DNA of 64,000 nucleotides from Campylorhamphus procurvoides (Eukaryota; Chordata; Aves; Passeriformes; Dendrocolaptidae). The stretch spans positions 1,385,591-1,449,590 of the forward strand of contig WBMV01001910.1 in NCBI GenBank assembly GCA_013396655.1, in the 5' to 3' direction. How positions within the stretch are numbered: position 1 is the stretch's first letter; each line of letters starts with the position of its first letter. Shown in pieces: positions 23,601 to 37,830 of this stretch. Below the pieces are notes generated by a model that ran no database searches, was not told the origin of the DNA, and saw only the letters and a list, made by a program, of their open reading frames with translations. Both the position numbers and the translations under genes were made by a program.

Positions 23601-25557
23601 ATGTAATTCATTATATGACCTGAGTGCATGTTGAGCCAATTTCCACTTGGATCCATGTCCTAGAGGATTGCAAGAAACATGCTACTCTGCCTAGCACCAG
23701 GGATAACACATGATTCTAAAACTGAATTCATGTGAATTGTTTTCAAGTAGTCATACTCAAGCAAACAGCTGGTTGGACTAAAAGCTGCAGAGAAGGCAAC
23801 TCTGAAGTCCCAGGAACACATGCAGTCAGATCTGCCCCAGCTCTTCCTGATGGTCACTGCTTTCACTCAGATGCAGGCTTTGGTTTCAAAATATTTGCTG
23901 GCACCACCAGCCAGGGTAAAAGACCTAATTCCTGCCCTAGGTTAATAGCCTCATATTTCAGAAAGACAATCCACACCACTGCCCTCCTCTACTTGAGTAC
24001 TTCATCAAAAAGTCAAGGTATTAGCACTTTCTAGTCCCAAACTTGGTTCCAGTGACTGTATTCAAAACTTAGGCAGATTTTCCAAGTGAACAAGGACTTG
24101 GATTTTTCTTTCCAGATTTTTTTCTTTGATCTTTAGGATTGGTTGATCTTTTTTGATCTTTATTGTTGGTTAACACATAAAACATAACGCATTTAGATTG
24201 CACAAGATCTTTTGCTGTTGGAGACCTGACACACATGCCTTTTACTTTTCTGGATTTAACTTTTACATGATGCAGAGAGTGAGTCAGAGCAGGATTCTGA
24301 ATCGCCATCAATTGCCTCTATCTCCAGAGATAACTTACAGAGCCTAGGCCAGTTAGCATCCCACACTGATACAGATGCATTAGTTGTAGGCTTCCATCAT
24401 CCACTAGATGTGTAGAACAATTCCTCTGATGACCTGGAAAACTAAACACTAAATTTAAATTAACTAAATAATCTGAAAATTGAAGCCAACCTACTTCAAT
24501 TAAAAGTCTGAAAATGTCCCCCAAAATTACCTACACTGATTTCAATAAGGACACCTACATTAAAAAATTTGCTCCTTGAACACTAATAATTACAGATGTA
24601 AAAATAATGATTTTGCATTTCCCAATGAAAACTAAACTATTGAATTCTGAGGTGTGCACTGATGGTGTAATAAAATATTTATTTACACCTGTAACAAAAA
24701 AATGGAAAAAGTAAATTAATGTAATTTCTGAAAAATGTGACATTGTACCATTCTAAATATTTAATCATTATCATTTATTCAGAAAGAAATATTGGAAGGC
24801 CTTTATTCTTGAGACAGAAAGTATCTTTATAAGCCCCTGGAGTCACTATCAATATACAGTGTGTGGATAGGACAGATTCTGTTTCTAATTGCAAGAAAAT
24901 GATCTCTGATTTCAGTCTGGAAAGGGCATAATAAGACTATCTCCTCCTGCCCAGCCCCATTACACCTGCTTGCTACAATACATGCTGTATGTGGTGTGAG
25001 AGGGCAGTGACTGTGCAGCTGCACAGCCTCTCCATCACCACACCTGGATGTGGCTCTGCAGGTTACAATTACATTAAAATGATAGTACTTGATATTAGGA
25101 CTAGTGTTTTCTGATTTCCATCAGCAGTTTAATCTTGAGATTTTTTTCTCCAATACAAGACAAGTAATGGATGGTCCATGTATTTGATATGTGTGGTGTA
25201 GTTAGATAGAAGTGGCAGCTGAGTATAGGACAAGTGACATGCCAAATCATGGCTTTATATACTCATATCTTTCAAAATATTAACTTCTTGGTTGACATTT
25301 ACTGTAATTGTTTCTTACTTTTGGGTTTTGGATTTTCTGCAGTTGCTGTTAAACCCAAACTTTCGATTTCCCAGTGACCGGGACAGGTACACTCCTCCAC
25401 TTGCAGAACTATTCAAACTCCTGCTGTAAATTAAAATGGCTAATATTTGAAATTTAGTTTAGCTCAGACAAAAAACAAACCAACATAAATGTAAACATCA
25501 TGAAGTTTTCCTTTAACAGGCCTGATGAGGCAGCTGCCAAGATTCTTGGATAATTTG
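20691..25557. other. Unique non-coding sequence, no gene seen
   Basis: No repeat family or exon recognised. Several 80-143-codon frames (for example 22723-23154 minus, 23200-23523 plus) overlap on both strands and show no familiar motif. TTGATCTTT-like units recur at 24126-24165. A 16-base perfect palindrome (CTGTGCAGCTGCACAG) lies at 25011-25026. Confidence 0.5.
25011..25026. repeat. 16-base perfect palindrome
   Basis: CTGTGCAGCTGCACAG is self-complementary and contains a CAGCTG E-box core. No supporting regulatory context is visible. Confidence 0.7.
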
Positions 25558-25650
25558 CAGAATCACAGGATTATTTAGGTTGGAAAAGACCTCATTGAGT
25601 TCAAAGGCCTCATCTTAGACCCTTTCCTTGTCTTCACCAGAGCTGAGATC
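25558..25650 (-). mobile_element. Short CR1 3' end, minus strand
   Basis: The plus strand reads CAGAATCACAGGATTATTTA and then 'GGTTGGAAAAGACCTCATTG', the reverse complement of a CR1 terminal region. Recognisable similarity fades after about 90 bases (around CACCAGAGCTGAGATC). Strongly 5'-truncated, non-coding. Confidence 0.8.
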
Positions 25651-28648
25651 AATCTTTTTGCATCCTTGTAATTTCTTTTCCTGTTCAGGCTTTTTTTGTA
25701 GGGCAATTTATCAACTGAGGTTCATGTTTACCTCACACCACATGGAAATTGCGGTTCATGTGTTAACGTGAATTTAGTTGTAGTAGAGAAGGAAAGTGAA
25801 ACCTACCTTCTTATCCTCCCAAAGAACATTTTCCTCCAGGCAATAGGGCTAGCTGTCCTGCTTCGTCTGATGATTATAAAAGCTGCACATTGCTGATTTG
25901 GTAGCTTATCCTACTTTCTCTGCTTCCCTTTGCTTCAGAGAAGGGTGGTGGACAGATTGGTCTCTTGATGTGCGTTCATCCAAGGAGGTGGACATGTCCC
26001 AAAATGCTCAGATTTTTTATTGGGCAATACCTACTTACCTATCTGTGACCATATTCAAGCCCTCCAGGACAAATTTCAGATTTATGTATTTAATTGCACT
26101 GTCCTGAATGTTTCCCTATCACTCTTTTCAGATATATAATGAACTGTTTCCTAAATGAACTCTAAGCCAGGACACGAGCATCCCTTTTTCATTCATATGC
26201 TGTTGTCTTCATGAAAGCAGCACCAGCTCTGTGGTTTTGTGTAATGGATTCATTTATCACTGGATGCGATAGTGATGATACTACCGCCCTTGACTTATGT
26301 CAGATGCCTCACAGCTGTCTGATGAGATAGATTTCTCACTCCTCTGGCAAAGCTTCATCGAAGGCACAATGCTAAAAAAGAAAGGTCAGTTTTACAAAAT
26401 GGATGAAAACAATGCATAGCAGATTAAACTAGCCTTCTGGTATATGGTGCCATTACTTTCCAGTGAATAATGCCATGAATTACTTGATGAACAACATAAG
26501 TTGTGAGATAAAGGAGATACTTATTAAATGATGGAAAATTAGGCAGCTTTATAAACTCAAATATGCCTTTACTTTTCTTTCCACTATGATCTTGTCATCT
26601 ACATACTTTACAACAGGTCATTTTAACTAGGCTAACTCATGTAATCTACATAGAAGTTAGAGATAAATTCGGTCTGCAGCAATAGCACTCTTCAAGCAGC
26701 ATTGTCTCTAGTTTTACAGGTAAGTGAGATGGAACAAGGGATGCAGCCCCTTCCAAGCAGCACACACAAGAGACCTTGAGTACCCCCTCACACTCCAGAC
26801 ACTCCTGAGAGATATCCTCACTACTTTCTTCACAGCCATTTTCAACAGTCATTTCAACTTCTGATTGCAAGGCAAAAGCAAATAAGTAGAGAGAGTTTCT
26901 TTGCAGAGGTAGAAAAGTTTGTGTGGTTTTACTTCCAGGAAAAATTACAGCTGAGATGACTGCTAGCCAGCACAAGAAGTGGAACAAGTCTGTTCTGCAG
27001 TGGAAAGGAATTACTAGAAAGAGAAAATATTATTTCCTGCCGATAATACTCAATTCTGTTATCTTTACAGAAGCAGTGAAGCCAAAATCAGTGGGGAATC
27101 TTACACGAAGAACAGGAGGAAATATAATCAGGTCATGTAAGAAAACATATTTAAAGTACTGTCTTTCAAACAAGTCCTTAGCAGAACTTGAAAAATCCTA
27201 GAGAGCACTTGTGACCATTGCTCATGGTATGAACAGAAGAGGCTCTGCAAAGCATTTCTAGCAGGCATAGTGGAGGATTATAAATGTAGCCTTTCAAAAG
27301 TAAACTTCATAAGCTGAGAAAGGAATTATAGCAACTAGTTGCCAGTGACCTTGAAGAGATTCAACTTAGTAACCCAACCATGTCCCTTCCAGTTCTGTCA
27401 CCACACTTAGAGCCACTTTGCTCAAGTGTGATTAGTTTCTTTATTTGCTTTCATAAACACTTGTGTCAAGGGTTTCTGTTTTCACAGATATGTGGGGAAT
27501 GATTGCCGTGGATGTGAACGTATGTACTCCTACATGCGAGTACTTGCAGAGAGGGCTCTCTGTGCCAGGCTGTGCCCTTTCCCCTTCTCTTTAATGTTTC
27601 AGTCACACAGGCAGAGAGCAGAAGTGGACAGTTGCATATTACTTAGAGAGATGGCAACTTACCCTGGAAAATAAACCAGCAAATATTCAAATGGTCACAT
27701 ATTCTGTATTCAATAGATCACAATTGCACCTTTGCCATGAGAGATGGAAGTGGCAGTTCAGTAGCGTTAAGATTGCTGTCTCTCTTACACCCATGAACAA
27801 GGATTTTGGCAAAGCAGGTCACAGCTGTGCACATGCAAATCAAGACAGAGTAATATGAAAGCCTATGCCCAGATCTTGACACCCCACAACCCCAGCCCAA
27901 GGTCCTACGCGGTCTCATGGGGGACCCCAGCCCCACAATAAGATCTTCTTAAATCTTTCACTGGTGAACATCAGCTAGCTGTCAAATCTGCTAATGAATA
28001 ATCCTTGACAGAACAAAGGGCTCTGTTCCCTGGGTAAATGGTGCTGGAGAGCCTGCTGAGACACCCTCTCCTCCCCTATCAGCTGGGGCTGCAAGTCAGA
28101 TGAAGATGTTAATCTGACAAACAAATATTTATACAATATCATTGACTGTTGCAGCCCAAGGTCACTGTGGAAAAAAACAACACAGTAAAGTTTTATAAAC
28201 ATATTTTGTTTGTGTCTTCTTCTTTAGAAATTACAACACATTTACTTTCTGAATTATTTTCAAAAGGGGCAAGGAATAAACAATGAAAATACATATTTTG
28301 CCATTATAATTCCTCTCCAACGTAGCCAGGGGAAGTGGATTTGCAGATACATTTTTATCCAGACTTGTCTCCTCAAATATTTCCATCTTTTTCCATCTTG
28401 CCCAGATAACCAAACACAGATACAAGAAAGATTAATTTCTTCTTTCTGGCTGCAGTAGGGACCTCTGTTTATTGTTTGCCTTGGAATATATAATAGCTTT
28501 TCTTCCTTACACATCTGTTTGCTGCTTTATGCCTCAGCCAATGCACAAAAGGTTTTATTGCTGGGAGAGCATTTAAGAGCATCTCTTTTTGGACTGTCTG
28601 GAGATCTATACCTAAAGCCTCTCTCCATTTTTCATGCTGATATCCACA
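25651..28648. other. Unique non-coding sequence, no gene seen
   Basis: AT-rich sequence without a recognised repeat or exon. Frames of 92-113 codons at 26646-26987 (minus) and 26923-27201 (plus) partly overlap and have no familiar product. Confidence 0.55.
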
Positions 28649-28711
28649 GTGTTTGTGTGTGAGTGTGTGTGGGTGTGTGTGTGTGTGTGTGGGGGGGTGT
28701 GTGTGTGTGAA
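28649..28711 (+). repeat. GT/TG microsatellite, interrupted
   Basis: TG repeats with GAG, GGG and a seven-G interruption span about 60 bases. A 167-codon plus-strand frame (28653-29156) starts inside it. Its Cys/Val-rich beginning is just the translated repeat. Confidence 0.95.
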
Positions 28712-31700
28712 TGTGGCTCAGTCCATTGCCCATACACCATGCAGTGGGGCAGGAGTTTTATCCAGCTCCTCAGCAAAAACCTTGCATTACCTACAAAGAT
28801 TTGTGAACTGCCATCTGATTTGCCATGCCTTTTACATAAATAATTTACTTTCAGCAAATAATTTCTTTCTCAGTATCTGCATTCCCACTGATTTATCCTG
28901 CTCAGAGGTTCAAGCTACAGCAATGTTTTGGGATAGATGCAGTAAGACTCAAGAGCAGAGCAATTTTTTTATTGAGAATGGATTAAATCTGTGCAATAGA
29001 AAGCTGCTCTATATGGGACAATCAAGACTTACTTGGTCTTTAGCTCTTTCAAAGGGTAAAATCTGGTGTAAGTTAGACTTGGCTCATTTGACAGATGTTT
29101 CAAGAGTGATGGCACAAGTGGTTCCATGGAACTACCTGTCACTTTTTAGCATCTAGTTCAGACTACATGGATACCTTCTAGATAGTGTAAAAGGAAGTGA
29201 GATGGTTCCTGGCCCTCTTGGCTTGCTCACAGTTGAAAAACAGGTGTGTGCGAAAGGTGGGCATGACACTAGGACAGACCATGTCTGGATTGGTGGCTCC
29301 CTGTGGCAAACTGTGTCCTACTTTGTAAATCATTCTGCAGAGAGGTGCGTTCTCGAGACCTCTGAGGAAAACATACCCACTGAATCCCACCCTGCAAAAA
29401 ACAACTTGCAAAGTTGATAAACAGGTGAGTTTGCAAAGTCAGGCTTAGCCAGGTAAATCTGACTTTAGTTACATGTTCTATTCAGACATTTTAAATACTA
29501 AATTCTCCACTTGACATTTTCTCACAATTACCCTAAATTGTTAAAACTATAAAGGAAAAGTCTGCACCAATCTGGAAACAATAAATCTCAATACTGGAAC
29601 ATTAATTGTGTTTCCAAACACGCTCCTAAATAGCACTTAATTTGAATTATGGATACTAGCTGCAGCTGTGCTCAAATAAGAATGGCAAACATGGTTTCAT
29701 CGCACCAGGACACGACTGCAGCTTCACAGTTTTATTGCTGAACTAAGGGGTCATTACTAACCCCTGTGTTAGGAGATATGCACCACTGTCATCCTTGTTT
29801 GGAAGTGCCTTTGAGACATGGTCTGCAGCAGTGTTTGACTTGAGAATAAGGCATGGTTTCTTGGTTGTGGCCATTGCAAAATGTTTCCCATAATCCAGAC
29901 CTGATCTGCTTTGGTTTCCATTCACATTGCCCCTGAAATGCTGGAATTTCCTAGCCACTCAGTCCAAAACAATCAAACTGCATCTGTTTGAGGGTGTAGC
30001 CAGTAAGTTTGTGAATTGTCAGCTGTGCAGGAGGTCTGCAGCACCCTTGACCAAGCAAAATGTGCTGCATCCAAGAGAATGTAACGTATTCAATTCAAAA
30101 TATGTCAATGGAAAACAATCAAGATACGTTTGATGTTATTTCTGTTCTTTAATGTATCCTAAAACCAGGTTTGAAATAACATTTTTATCTTGAAACTGCT
30201 CTTGATGCACCCCTGAAGTTTTTTAAGGGCTGCTTTCTTGTTATGATCACTCAAAACAGTTAAGCAAAAAGTATCTTTCCTAAACAAACAAACAAACAAA
30301 AATAAAAAGGAAAAATAAAACATTCTTAACAATGTTTCCTATATTTCTGGATCCTAAATATTGAAAAGCAGCAATACTTCCACAGCTCCAGTGTTTCCAC
30401 AGCTCTCCAAATTAAAAAAAAAAAAAATCCTCTTCGTTTTTTCTTCTCCGCTGTGGTGTTGCCCAGTTTGGCTCAGCCCAAGAAACCTCTAGCTCAGATT
30501 ACAATAAGCCCTCCCACATATCACTGGATCATTTCTGAACTGTAAACAAGAACCCGAAAATACACTCATGGTGCAGCTGTGCTTGTGGCCAAATTTCAAT
30601 GTGCTATTACTTTAATTTGACTCTTATAAGCATGAACAGATTCCCATCTTCAGGCAGGAAAGCACCCCATCAGTGGTTTCTTTGCTGTTGATTTGTATGC
30701 ATGCCTCTGACTCTCGCTGTGAGTGCCGCAGCCAAAAGGAGAACCAGATCTCCATTTCCTTCAGCCTTGCATAAATAAAAATATCATTAAGCACTATTTA
30801 AAATATGTTGCATTTAACAATTCGGCATGAAATTCCTCACAATTTATTGCACTTGGCAATATTAATAACTATGGTCTATATTGTATAAACCAAGAATGTG
30901 TTTGCTGGAGGTGTGTGCACTTGAAATCACTTCTAACCAGAATTCTTCTCTTACTTCCATTAGAAAGTGTTTTTTCCCTGTTTTACTGGATACATGTCTA
31001 TGGAAGTGACTACAAGATATATTTTAGTCAAACAATGTATTTTCTCTCCTCCCACCAGATGGGAAGTGCTTTCTCCTTGTTGAAAATGTCATCTTGTATT
31101 GATTATCAATCACAATAAATACATTATAAGAGATTGAATTAAATTAGTGTTCCTTTAATTAAAAAAAGACTTCAGAAGACAGAACAATGGGTACAATTAA
31201 ATACTGAAAAACACTTTACCATTTTACTGTGAAAAGTCTTTGGGTTAAGTTAGTAATGTCATGCTCTTTAAACTTTACATATAATAAATAGTTACACTGT
31301 TTATATATAATGTTCTATTTTTTCTAACTTAACATGTATATTTTAAAGAGCTATCACAAACACAGAGCTTTATATATTCCAGATGTACTGGTAGGTCCAG
31401 AATGGTGTATCAGTCTATGACCCACTGATGTTCCAGATATGTGTGTGATACAGATCTATGCTACAAAAGACCACAGAAGCCACTGTTGTCTAATGGTGCA
31501 TAATGCTACAGCTCATAGTTGCAAAATAAGAAAAGTGGAGAGCATGCAAGTCATGGATTTTTACCTGGATATTTGAATTCTAGTCTTTCCTCACCTTCTC
31601 TGAACATCTTCTGAGCCACTCAGACACAGGTAATGGTGAATCCTCCAGTGTCATAGACTCTCACACGGAGGCATTTGAACAGACCACCCTTTGTTACCTT

Positions 31701-34654
31701 CGAGCCACCAAAATCCCCAATTAGTCCTGGGGCAGACTTTGCTTTTCAAGGAAGAGATGAAAACAGGCATGACCTGAAAACAGGAAGGTAGCAGGATCTC
31801 TTGGGATACAGGAGCCTTTGATTCAGACAGCAAAACTGAACCAGAGAGGAGTGGGTATGCTGCAATATATCCATTGGGTCCAGCCATCACTGGAGAAGGT
31901 ATTATCATTAACCCATGGCCATAGATCAGCATAGAGCCAGTGAGGGGCTTCTGCAAAGTGTACTGGTGGGAAATTTGTGTTTTAAATGCAATGTAAAATA
32001 CAGGGGCTGATTCTCAGTTTCCCTGACTGAAATAACCTGCAGCTCATTGGATGTGCATTTCTCTCCTGTAACACTGAGGCTCTGCCTCTTTTTGCTCCCA
32101 TTCAGACCAGCCATTGGCACTGCCCTTGTACATCCAGAGGTGAGTTCAAGTTATATGGCCAAACTTATGAATCAAGATGATAGACTGTGTTACTGCATGT
32201 AAGTATTTCAAGTATTTTAAATATTTTTGCTTACTATGAAAGGGCACATTATGTTCATTGTTAAAACTGTCATGACTCATTTTTCTAAATTTGTGGGTTT
32301 CAAACTAAGCCAACTATTATGCTTACTTCTGATGGGTAGCCTAAACAGGTTTCACTACCTACCTTGTCCTTTCTGTTATGTATTAACATTCTTACCTCCC
32401 CTTCTTCATTGATAATACAGCAAGTGTGGTATGATGAATCGGTTGTCAGAAGGTTGTCATTTGTTTCAGCTTCATATTTCACAGATGAAAAAATGTTGGA
32501 GATCAGATTATATACTCACAAACACATGCTCTTCTCCCTCAGTGCTTCTTTATAGCAAGACTGATTTTGACTAGCTGACCTCAAGACAGCAGAAACCTTG
32601 CATGTGTTCTCATTTAGATTTCTAAAGGTCTTTTTTATTACTCTGTCCTTGCATTCTGTATCTCACTTTCAAACAGTGAAAACCACAAATAAAGTATTTT
32701 TAATTGACCTGATTTACTTTAATAGTTGGAGAATAATAAAAAACATTAATTATTCTAAAAACATATAAATTTTTGTCACCTTTAATTTTCTTGGACTTGG
32801 AAAAGATGGCCCTATATCACTTTTGCCTCTGTATCACATCCCATATTTGCAGTAAGCATTGCCTGGTTTCAAAAGGGTTTTTTTAATAAGGACCCTTTAA
32901 CCTCAGACACATGGTTGTCCTCTTGAGTCATGTTTCGTCTTTGCAAAGGCATCATGAGCATCATCACTGAAGTGCGACCTCACTGGTTAATTTCCCCCTG
33001 TGCTCACTCCACTTGATGTTTGCAGTAGTGGATGGGATTTGGACTCATGACCTATTTAATGTAAAAATATTGGAATAAATCATACTGTCAGAATGCTAAG
33101 CAAGTAAAAAAATAGCCAGAGGAATTCACTGCCTTATGAAAAAGTATGGGGAAAGGAGGATGGTTTTAATAGTTACTAACTTCTAAAGTGAAGTGAAGCT
33201 TGACCGAGGAGAATAGGTCTGGGAAATATGCCCACAGTGAAATATGTGGATGTATGGAAGGAGTAGACATTCTTCCCAGATAAATTTTCCTGATATTCAT
33301 GACTATGCTTTTAGCATTAAATGACTATTCCATACAGATCTGAGATAAAACCTAGGAATTTTGTTACACTGAGGTATATGTTTAAGTGGCATCTTGACCC
33401 GAGAACAGAATAAAGGCAGGAAGAGCAGCTCAGATACTTGCCCTTGGAAACATGCCATCACCCAGCCACAAACGCTCCCAGCTCCTTTTCCAGGAGCTCC
33501 TTGCTGAAATGTGCTGTGTGCTATATTAGATAAGAGCAAGAATTTCAGTGATTTTTTGCAAATCTCTGACGAAGTTGTATCATTGCTAATACATCATCTC
33601 TAACAAGTGCTGTCTGCCAAGGAAAAACCCACACAATCACATAAAGGCAACAAGCAAAGCAGCAGACACGAGCAAACCCAGAATTCCTGAATGCCTGCAT
33701 TAGACTGCTACTGTTGCCTGCAACACAGATTCTACATGAAAGGCTCCTTACATTGACCATACATTATTTAGACATCTAAGCTGCTTACCCACAAATCTGC
33801 AAGGCTGGGCAGTGCAGAACTCAAACTGTCTGAGGAGAAGAGAGACCACAGGCAGCAAAGACAGACCCCTAGCCTGTGCCGCAGTGTGCTCAGTTTACGG
33901 ATAGAAAGGGAACTTGGGAAGGTTTATTTACACATATAGGTGGGAAGTGATACGGCTTTACTTAACAGAAAAGTATTCTAAGAAAGAAAGGCATTTTCAG
34001 AGCTTGTATGTGGTACCATATGTTTGATAACCATGGTCATAGTCTACGTCTGAATTCATCAAAGCCACTGAGGGTAAAAATTGGCCTAGTGACCTAGAAC
34101 CGCATTTAGAGAGTTTCTCCAGCAAGTAGGAGCCCAAGGTTTAATTTCCTCTGCAGCTGGAGGAAGCCAGGGTTCAGACTACATCCTTCTTGCAGGGGAG
34201 GCTGGGTCACAGGGTAGCAAGCATGCACCATCTACGTGCCAGGGCTGTGCTTCTGGTCAGAAAGGCACTTGTCTATCTGTGGCAGAGAGGGAACAAGCCA
34301 GAGCAACTCCTTGGCCTTGTCTGCTAGGTGTTTGGCCCTAGGACTTTCTGCTTCCAGTGGCAATGCTATATTGGAAATGTTTGTGCAGAACAATACTGAG
34401 AAACAGATTTGGGAGAAGGACTAGAGGGACCAAGGCCAGTCTGACCGGCACAAGTGCCCTGTGCAGTGCCCAGTGAAGCACTCTCTGCCCAGTGTCATCG
34501 GAGTCAGTAGGAAAGCCTACAAAAACCTGTATGTACTCAGAGATCTCTGCCCTCCTATGTAAAGTTAGAAGCCTGGAAAGTCCTTCCAGAGGGGATGCAC
34601 TCCAGGCCAAACCCTCAGCACAGAAAGAAATACATACCTTTGTCATCCTGATGT
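28712..34654. other. Unique non-coding sequence, no gene seen
   Basis: AT-rich sequence with no exon or interspersed repeat recognised. It includes a (CAAA)n tract at 30281-30321, an A14 run at 30414-30427, and TAAT/ATTA-rich stretches around 30770-30900 and 31120-31340. Open frames reach about 100 codons and are unrecognisable. Confidence 0.55.
30281..30321 (+). repeat. (CAAA)n / A-rich simple repeat
   Basis: Five CAAA-type units are followed by A-rich sequence (AATAAAAAGGAAAAATAAAA). A simple repeat with no visible function. Confidence 0.85.
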
Positions 34655-35098
34655 TTTTTGTTTGGCATATCCTAAAATCTCCCCTATCAAGAGATATTCT
34701 GTATCTGTCCCGAGTAATCTGTTACAGGCCTTCATTGCCTTGCTGACAGAAACATTTTGTTCTTCTCTCTAACCAAAACTTTTCTTGCTGCAATTTAAAT
34801 CCATTACTTCTTGTCCCGATCACAACAGACAGAAAGATGAAATTATTCCCGTGTGGTCAACAGAAACCTTTTTTTATCCTGGATATTCACTGTCATATTT
34901 ATAGTCTCAAGTTTTCCTCTGTCCAGTTAAGTAACTCCACCTTACTGAGTTCTTCCTTCCCTGACCTTTCTCCAGACCTGATCATTCTCCATATGAAGAG
35001 CTTCTGGTTGATTCACACTTACCTCAAAGCATGGCAGCACAATAGGAGGCAGCAGTCCAGCAGAGGCCTTGCCAAAGCTGAGAGGAGCAGATAGAGGA
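34655..35098 (-). mobile_element. Older CR1-type LINE fragment, minus strand
   Basis: The plus strand shows the reverse complement of the 3' coding end and UTR of an older CR1 lineage. The best landmark is the near-intact segment around 34788-34818 (GCTGCAATTTAAATCCATTA, then CTTCTTGTCC). It is preceded by CTCTAACCAAAACTTTTCTT and followed, about 240 bases on, by 'CAGCAGAGGCCTTGCCAAAG', which fits the 'ctgaggcctcaccagtgct' segment. The terminal octamers are not visible. Divergence is higher than in the copies at 7296 and 55436, so this is probably an older insertion of a different subfamily. Confidence 0.75.
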
Positions 35099-37830
35099 TT
35101 TAGTCTGGTAAAGGCAGTCCAGACTTCAATAGCGAAAGTAATGTCCCACTCTTTTCATTCTGTTCCAGTTACTTATTGCCTATCATTCTAGAGCTTAAAA
35201 CTAACTTTTAATAAGATTTTATCACGTCATCTCAGTAACTCATGATACCAAAATGTTTTTAATTTCTGCTTTGTGATATAACAACTTTGAAGTACTTCTT
35301 CAAGAAATTACTGAAATTGTTTCACAATTTTATTAAGATAAGTAGGTAGAGGGAATTGAGAAATGTTTAAGCGTTACAATTAGTTACAACCCAGACTAAA
35401 AGAATCTCTTTTATCCCCAAATAAAATAAGTACTTCATGTCCAATAAATATATTTTTAGTATAACATTGTAGTATGCATTCACAAAGAAGTACTATAAAT
35501 ATACAGTTTTGATTCTAGCCCTGCTGCAGCATAGACAGGCACTCAAATGTTCACATGACAATCAGAAAATATTAGGGCTTTTTTCTTAACATTTGTGGTT
35601 ACACGAGTCTCTGTGATCAGGTATTGGCAGCAACATCTTGGGCAGAGGTGATTCTAGTACTGTCTTTCTACTTAACTCACCAGAACTTACAGGTATATAT
35701 GACATCCTCTAGGTCTTGACCTAACCTGGTGTGTTGCTTTCTTCCAGACAGCTGAACAATGGTTGTTTTCAGGAAGATTTCTGTATGTTGCTTTCCAAGG
35801 TATATATTCTGGGACTCCCGCTATTTGCTTCATAAAACCCTTCAGTTTGAAGAGCTATAGTTTATTTCAATACTTTAAAGTACATTAACATTATTGGAAG
35901 GACAAAAGTCCTAAAAACTCTCTAGCAGGCTCTGCATTGAATCTGTGCACCTGCAGGTTTACAGCTAACACGGCTGAGATCTGGTGATCTGGTTCAGAAT
36001 TTGGACCTGATTTTGGCCCTCCAATGCTGTGGACTTGAGACCTGTGTGCACAGCCATATGCAACCCCTCCTTATACCTGCTATAGCAAATCCTGTAGCTG
36101 TATTATTGTGACCATACATAGCTACATATAATATCTGGAATTCAACCAGCAGCCAGATTTGAAGGATCATCCATAAAAGTTTCACATAGCTAAAGAAAGC
36201 AGTCAACCCACTCTTAATAAATTTAACATTTTCACAGATTCTCTGGTCAGCTTCACGGTGTAAGGGACTCTTTAAAGAGACATATATATTTATATATAAG
36301 TACACAGGTCACCTGGAAAACATCCAAACTCTTTCTTAAAGCAGTCAGACACAAATTTCTAGACATACTAAGCAAGATCTGTAGTAATGATATTACTCAC
36401 AGCACTGAAGATTTATTTGGTGTAGTGGTGGGTTCAGCAGAATTTCAGACCTGCAATTATGTCATAAGATAAGCATGTCAGAGGCTATGAGTATGTCAGG
36501 TAATTTGACTTGTGCACCTATCTTTGTTCTGGCATCTGCCCACTTGTGATATACACAAATGATATCTCCAAGGGAGTACTGAAGATCTGACTGTTACTGG
36601 TACTTGTTAAAGTGAGACATAAAATGGTAAATATTAAGAATCTATCTGCTTGGTTTAGAGAAGCCAGACAATGTATTTCTGGCAGGATGAAATACCAGCC
36701 AATGTGGTACAAGACATTTGTATGTGATATGTGATTAAGTGCCAGCATTTAAGATGAAACACTAAGGGTGTGCTTTACCACATGGATTCTAGCAAAATGA
36801 TGTTTAACAGTGGTAGGAGAAAATACTCATTAGGAATAACCCATCTGAGAAAGAACATGCCACATTTTGTAAAAAAGGGCTCACCAAAAAGAGTTATCAC
36901 AAGTAGCCTGCTGTAGACTTCAGTGTGGAGGAGGAAAATAAGGAAACAGAAAACATAAAATACTTGGAATTAATTGTAACATTGAAGGTGACCACTCATC
37001 TGCGCTGAACAAAATGACAAGAAGGCTTGCAAAAGGATGGAATTTGAGGTTTTATGGAACACAAACCTTCATTTAAGCCCAAATGTTGCAGTAAACTGCA
37101 TTACTTTTTCACTAATTGCAGTGCTAAACTCCCAGATCCCAGAGAGGGTGAGAAGTGGCTTGACAGACTCCAAATATCCAAAGAATTGACATAATAATGA
37201 AGAATTCTGGCCAGCTCTTTTACTAGCCATCCCTATTTCTAAAGTCTTTCAGTTCTGTTTCTTACTATGTTTCCTTGAACTGATTAGGGCAACACATTGT
37301 GCCTCAAGGGCACTATTAGGCGGGCATCAATAATATTATTATGCTATTAGAGTTTCATAATAATTCAGAGATGACAATGTCCTAAATGGAAAATTAGGTG
37401 CACATTGATTAATTCTATAAGTTTCTGATGCCTACTAGGTGGTCTAAATATTAAACTAATCTCCAGTGTATTTTGTTTCATCAAACCTAGTCTGGCTATT
37501 TCCCAAAATCATTAAGTCACACTCCTTGCACTTTTCTTTTGCATTTACCTTCCCCGAGCTACCAAAATAGAGAAATAAAATAATCATAAAAGAAGAATAC
37601 ATGAAACCTGGTTAAATAAAGGACCAGCAGATGAAAACACCTTAACCAATTACATCCTAGTTGAAATCCTCTGCACATAATTCCTTGGAAAGGAAGAACA
37701 GGCCAAGCTAGTAAGCTAAACTTAATCAATGAAATTCCATCTGTAAGTTATTATAAAGTCCTTTAGGATGAAAACCCTATATAAATCTAGTCTTTATTTT
37801 TGTGTCTTTTTTTAACTGTATGGAATAGCT
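35099..37830. other. Unique AT-rich sequence, no gene seen
   Basis: No exon, RNA gene or interspersed repeat recognised. The longest frame (35994-36305, minus, 103 codons) has no familiar features. Confidence 0.55.

Noticed and set aside
28653..29156. 167-codon frame
   Set aside because: It begins inside a GT microsatellite, and the remainder has no recognisable motif.
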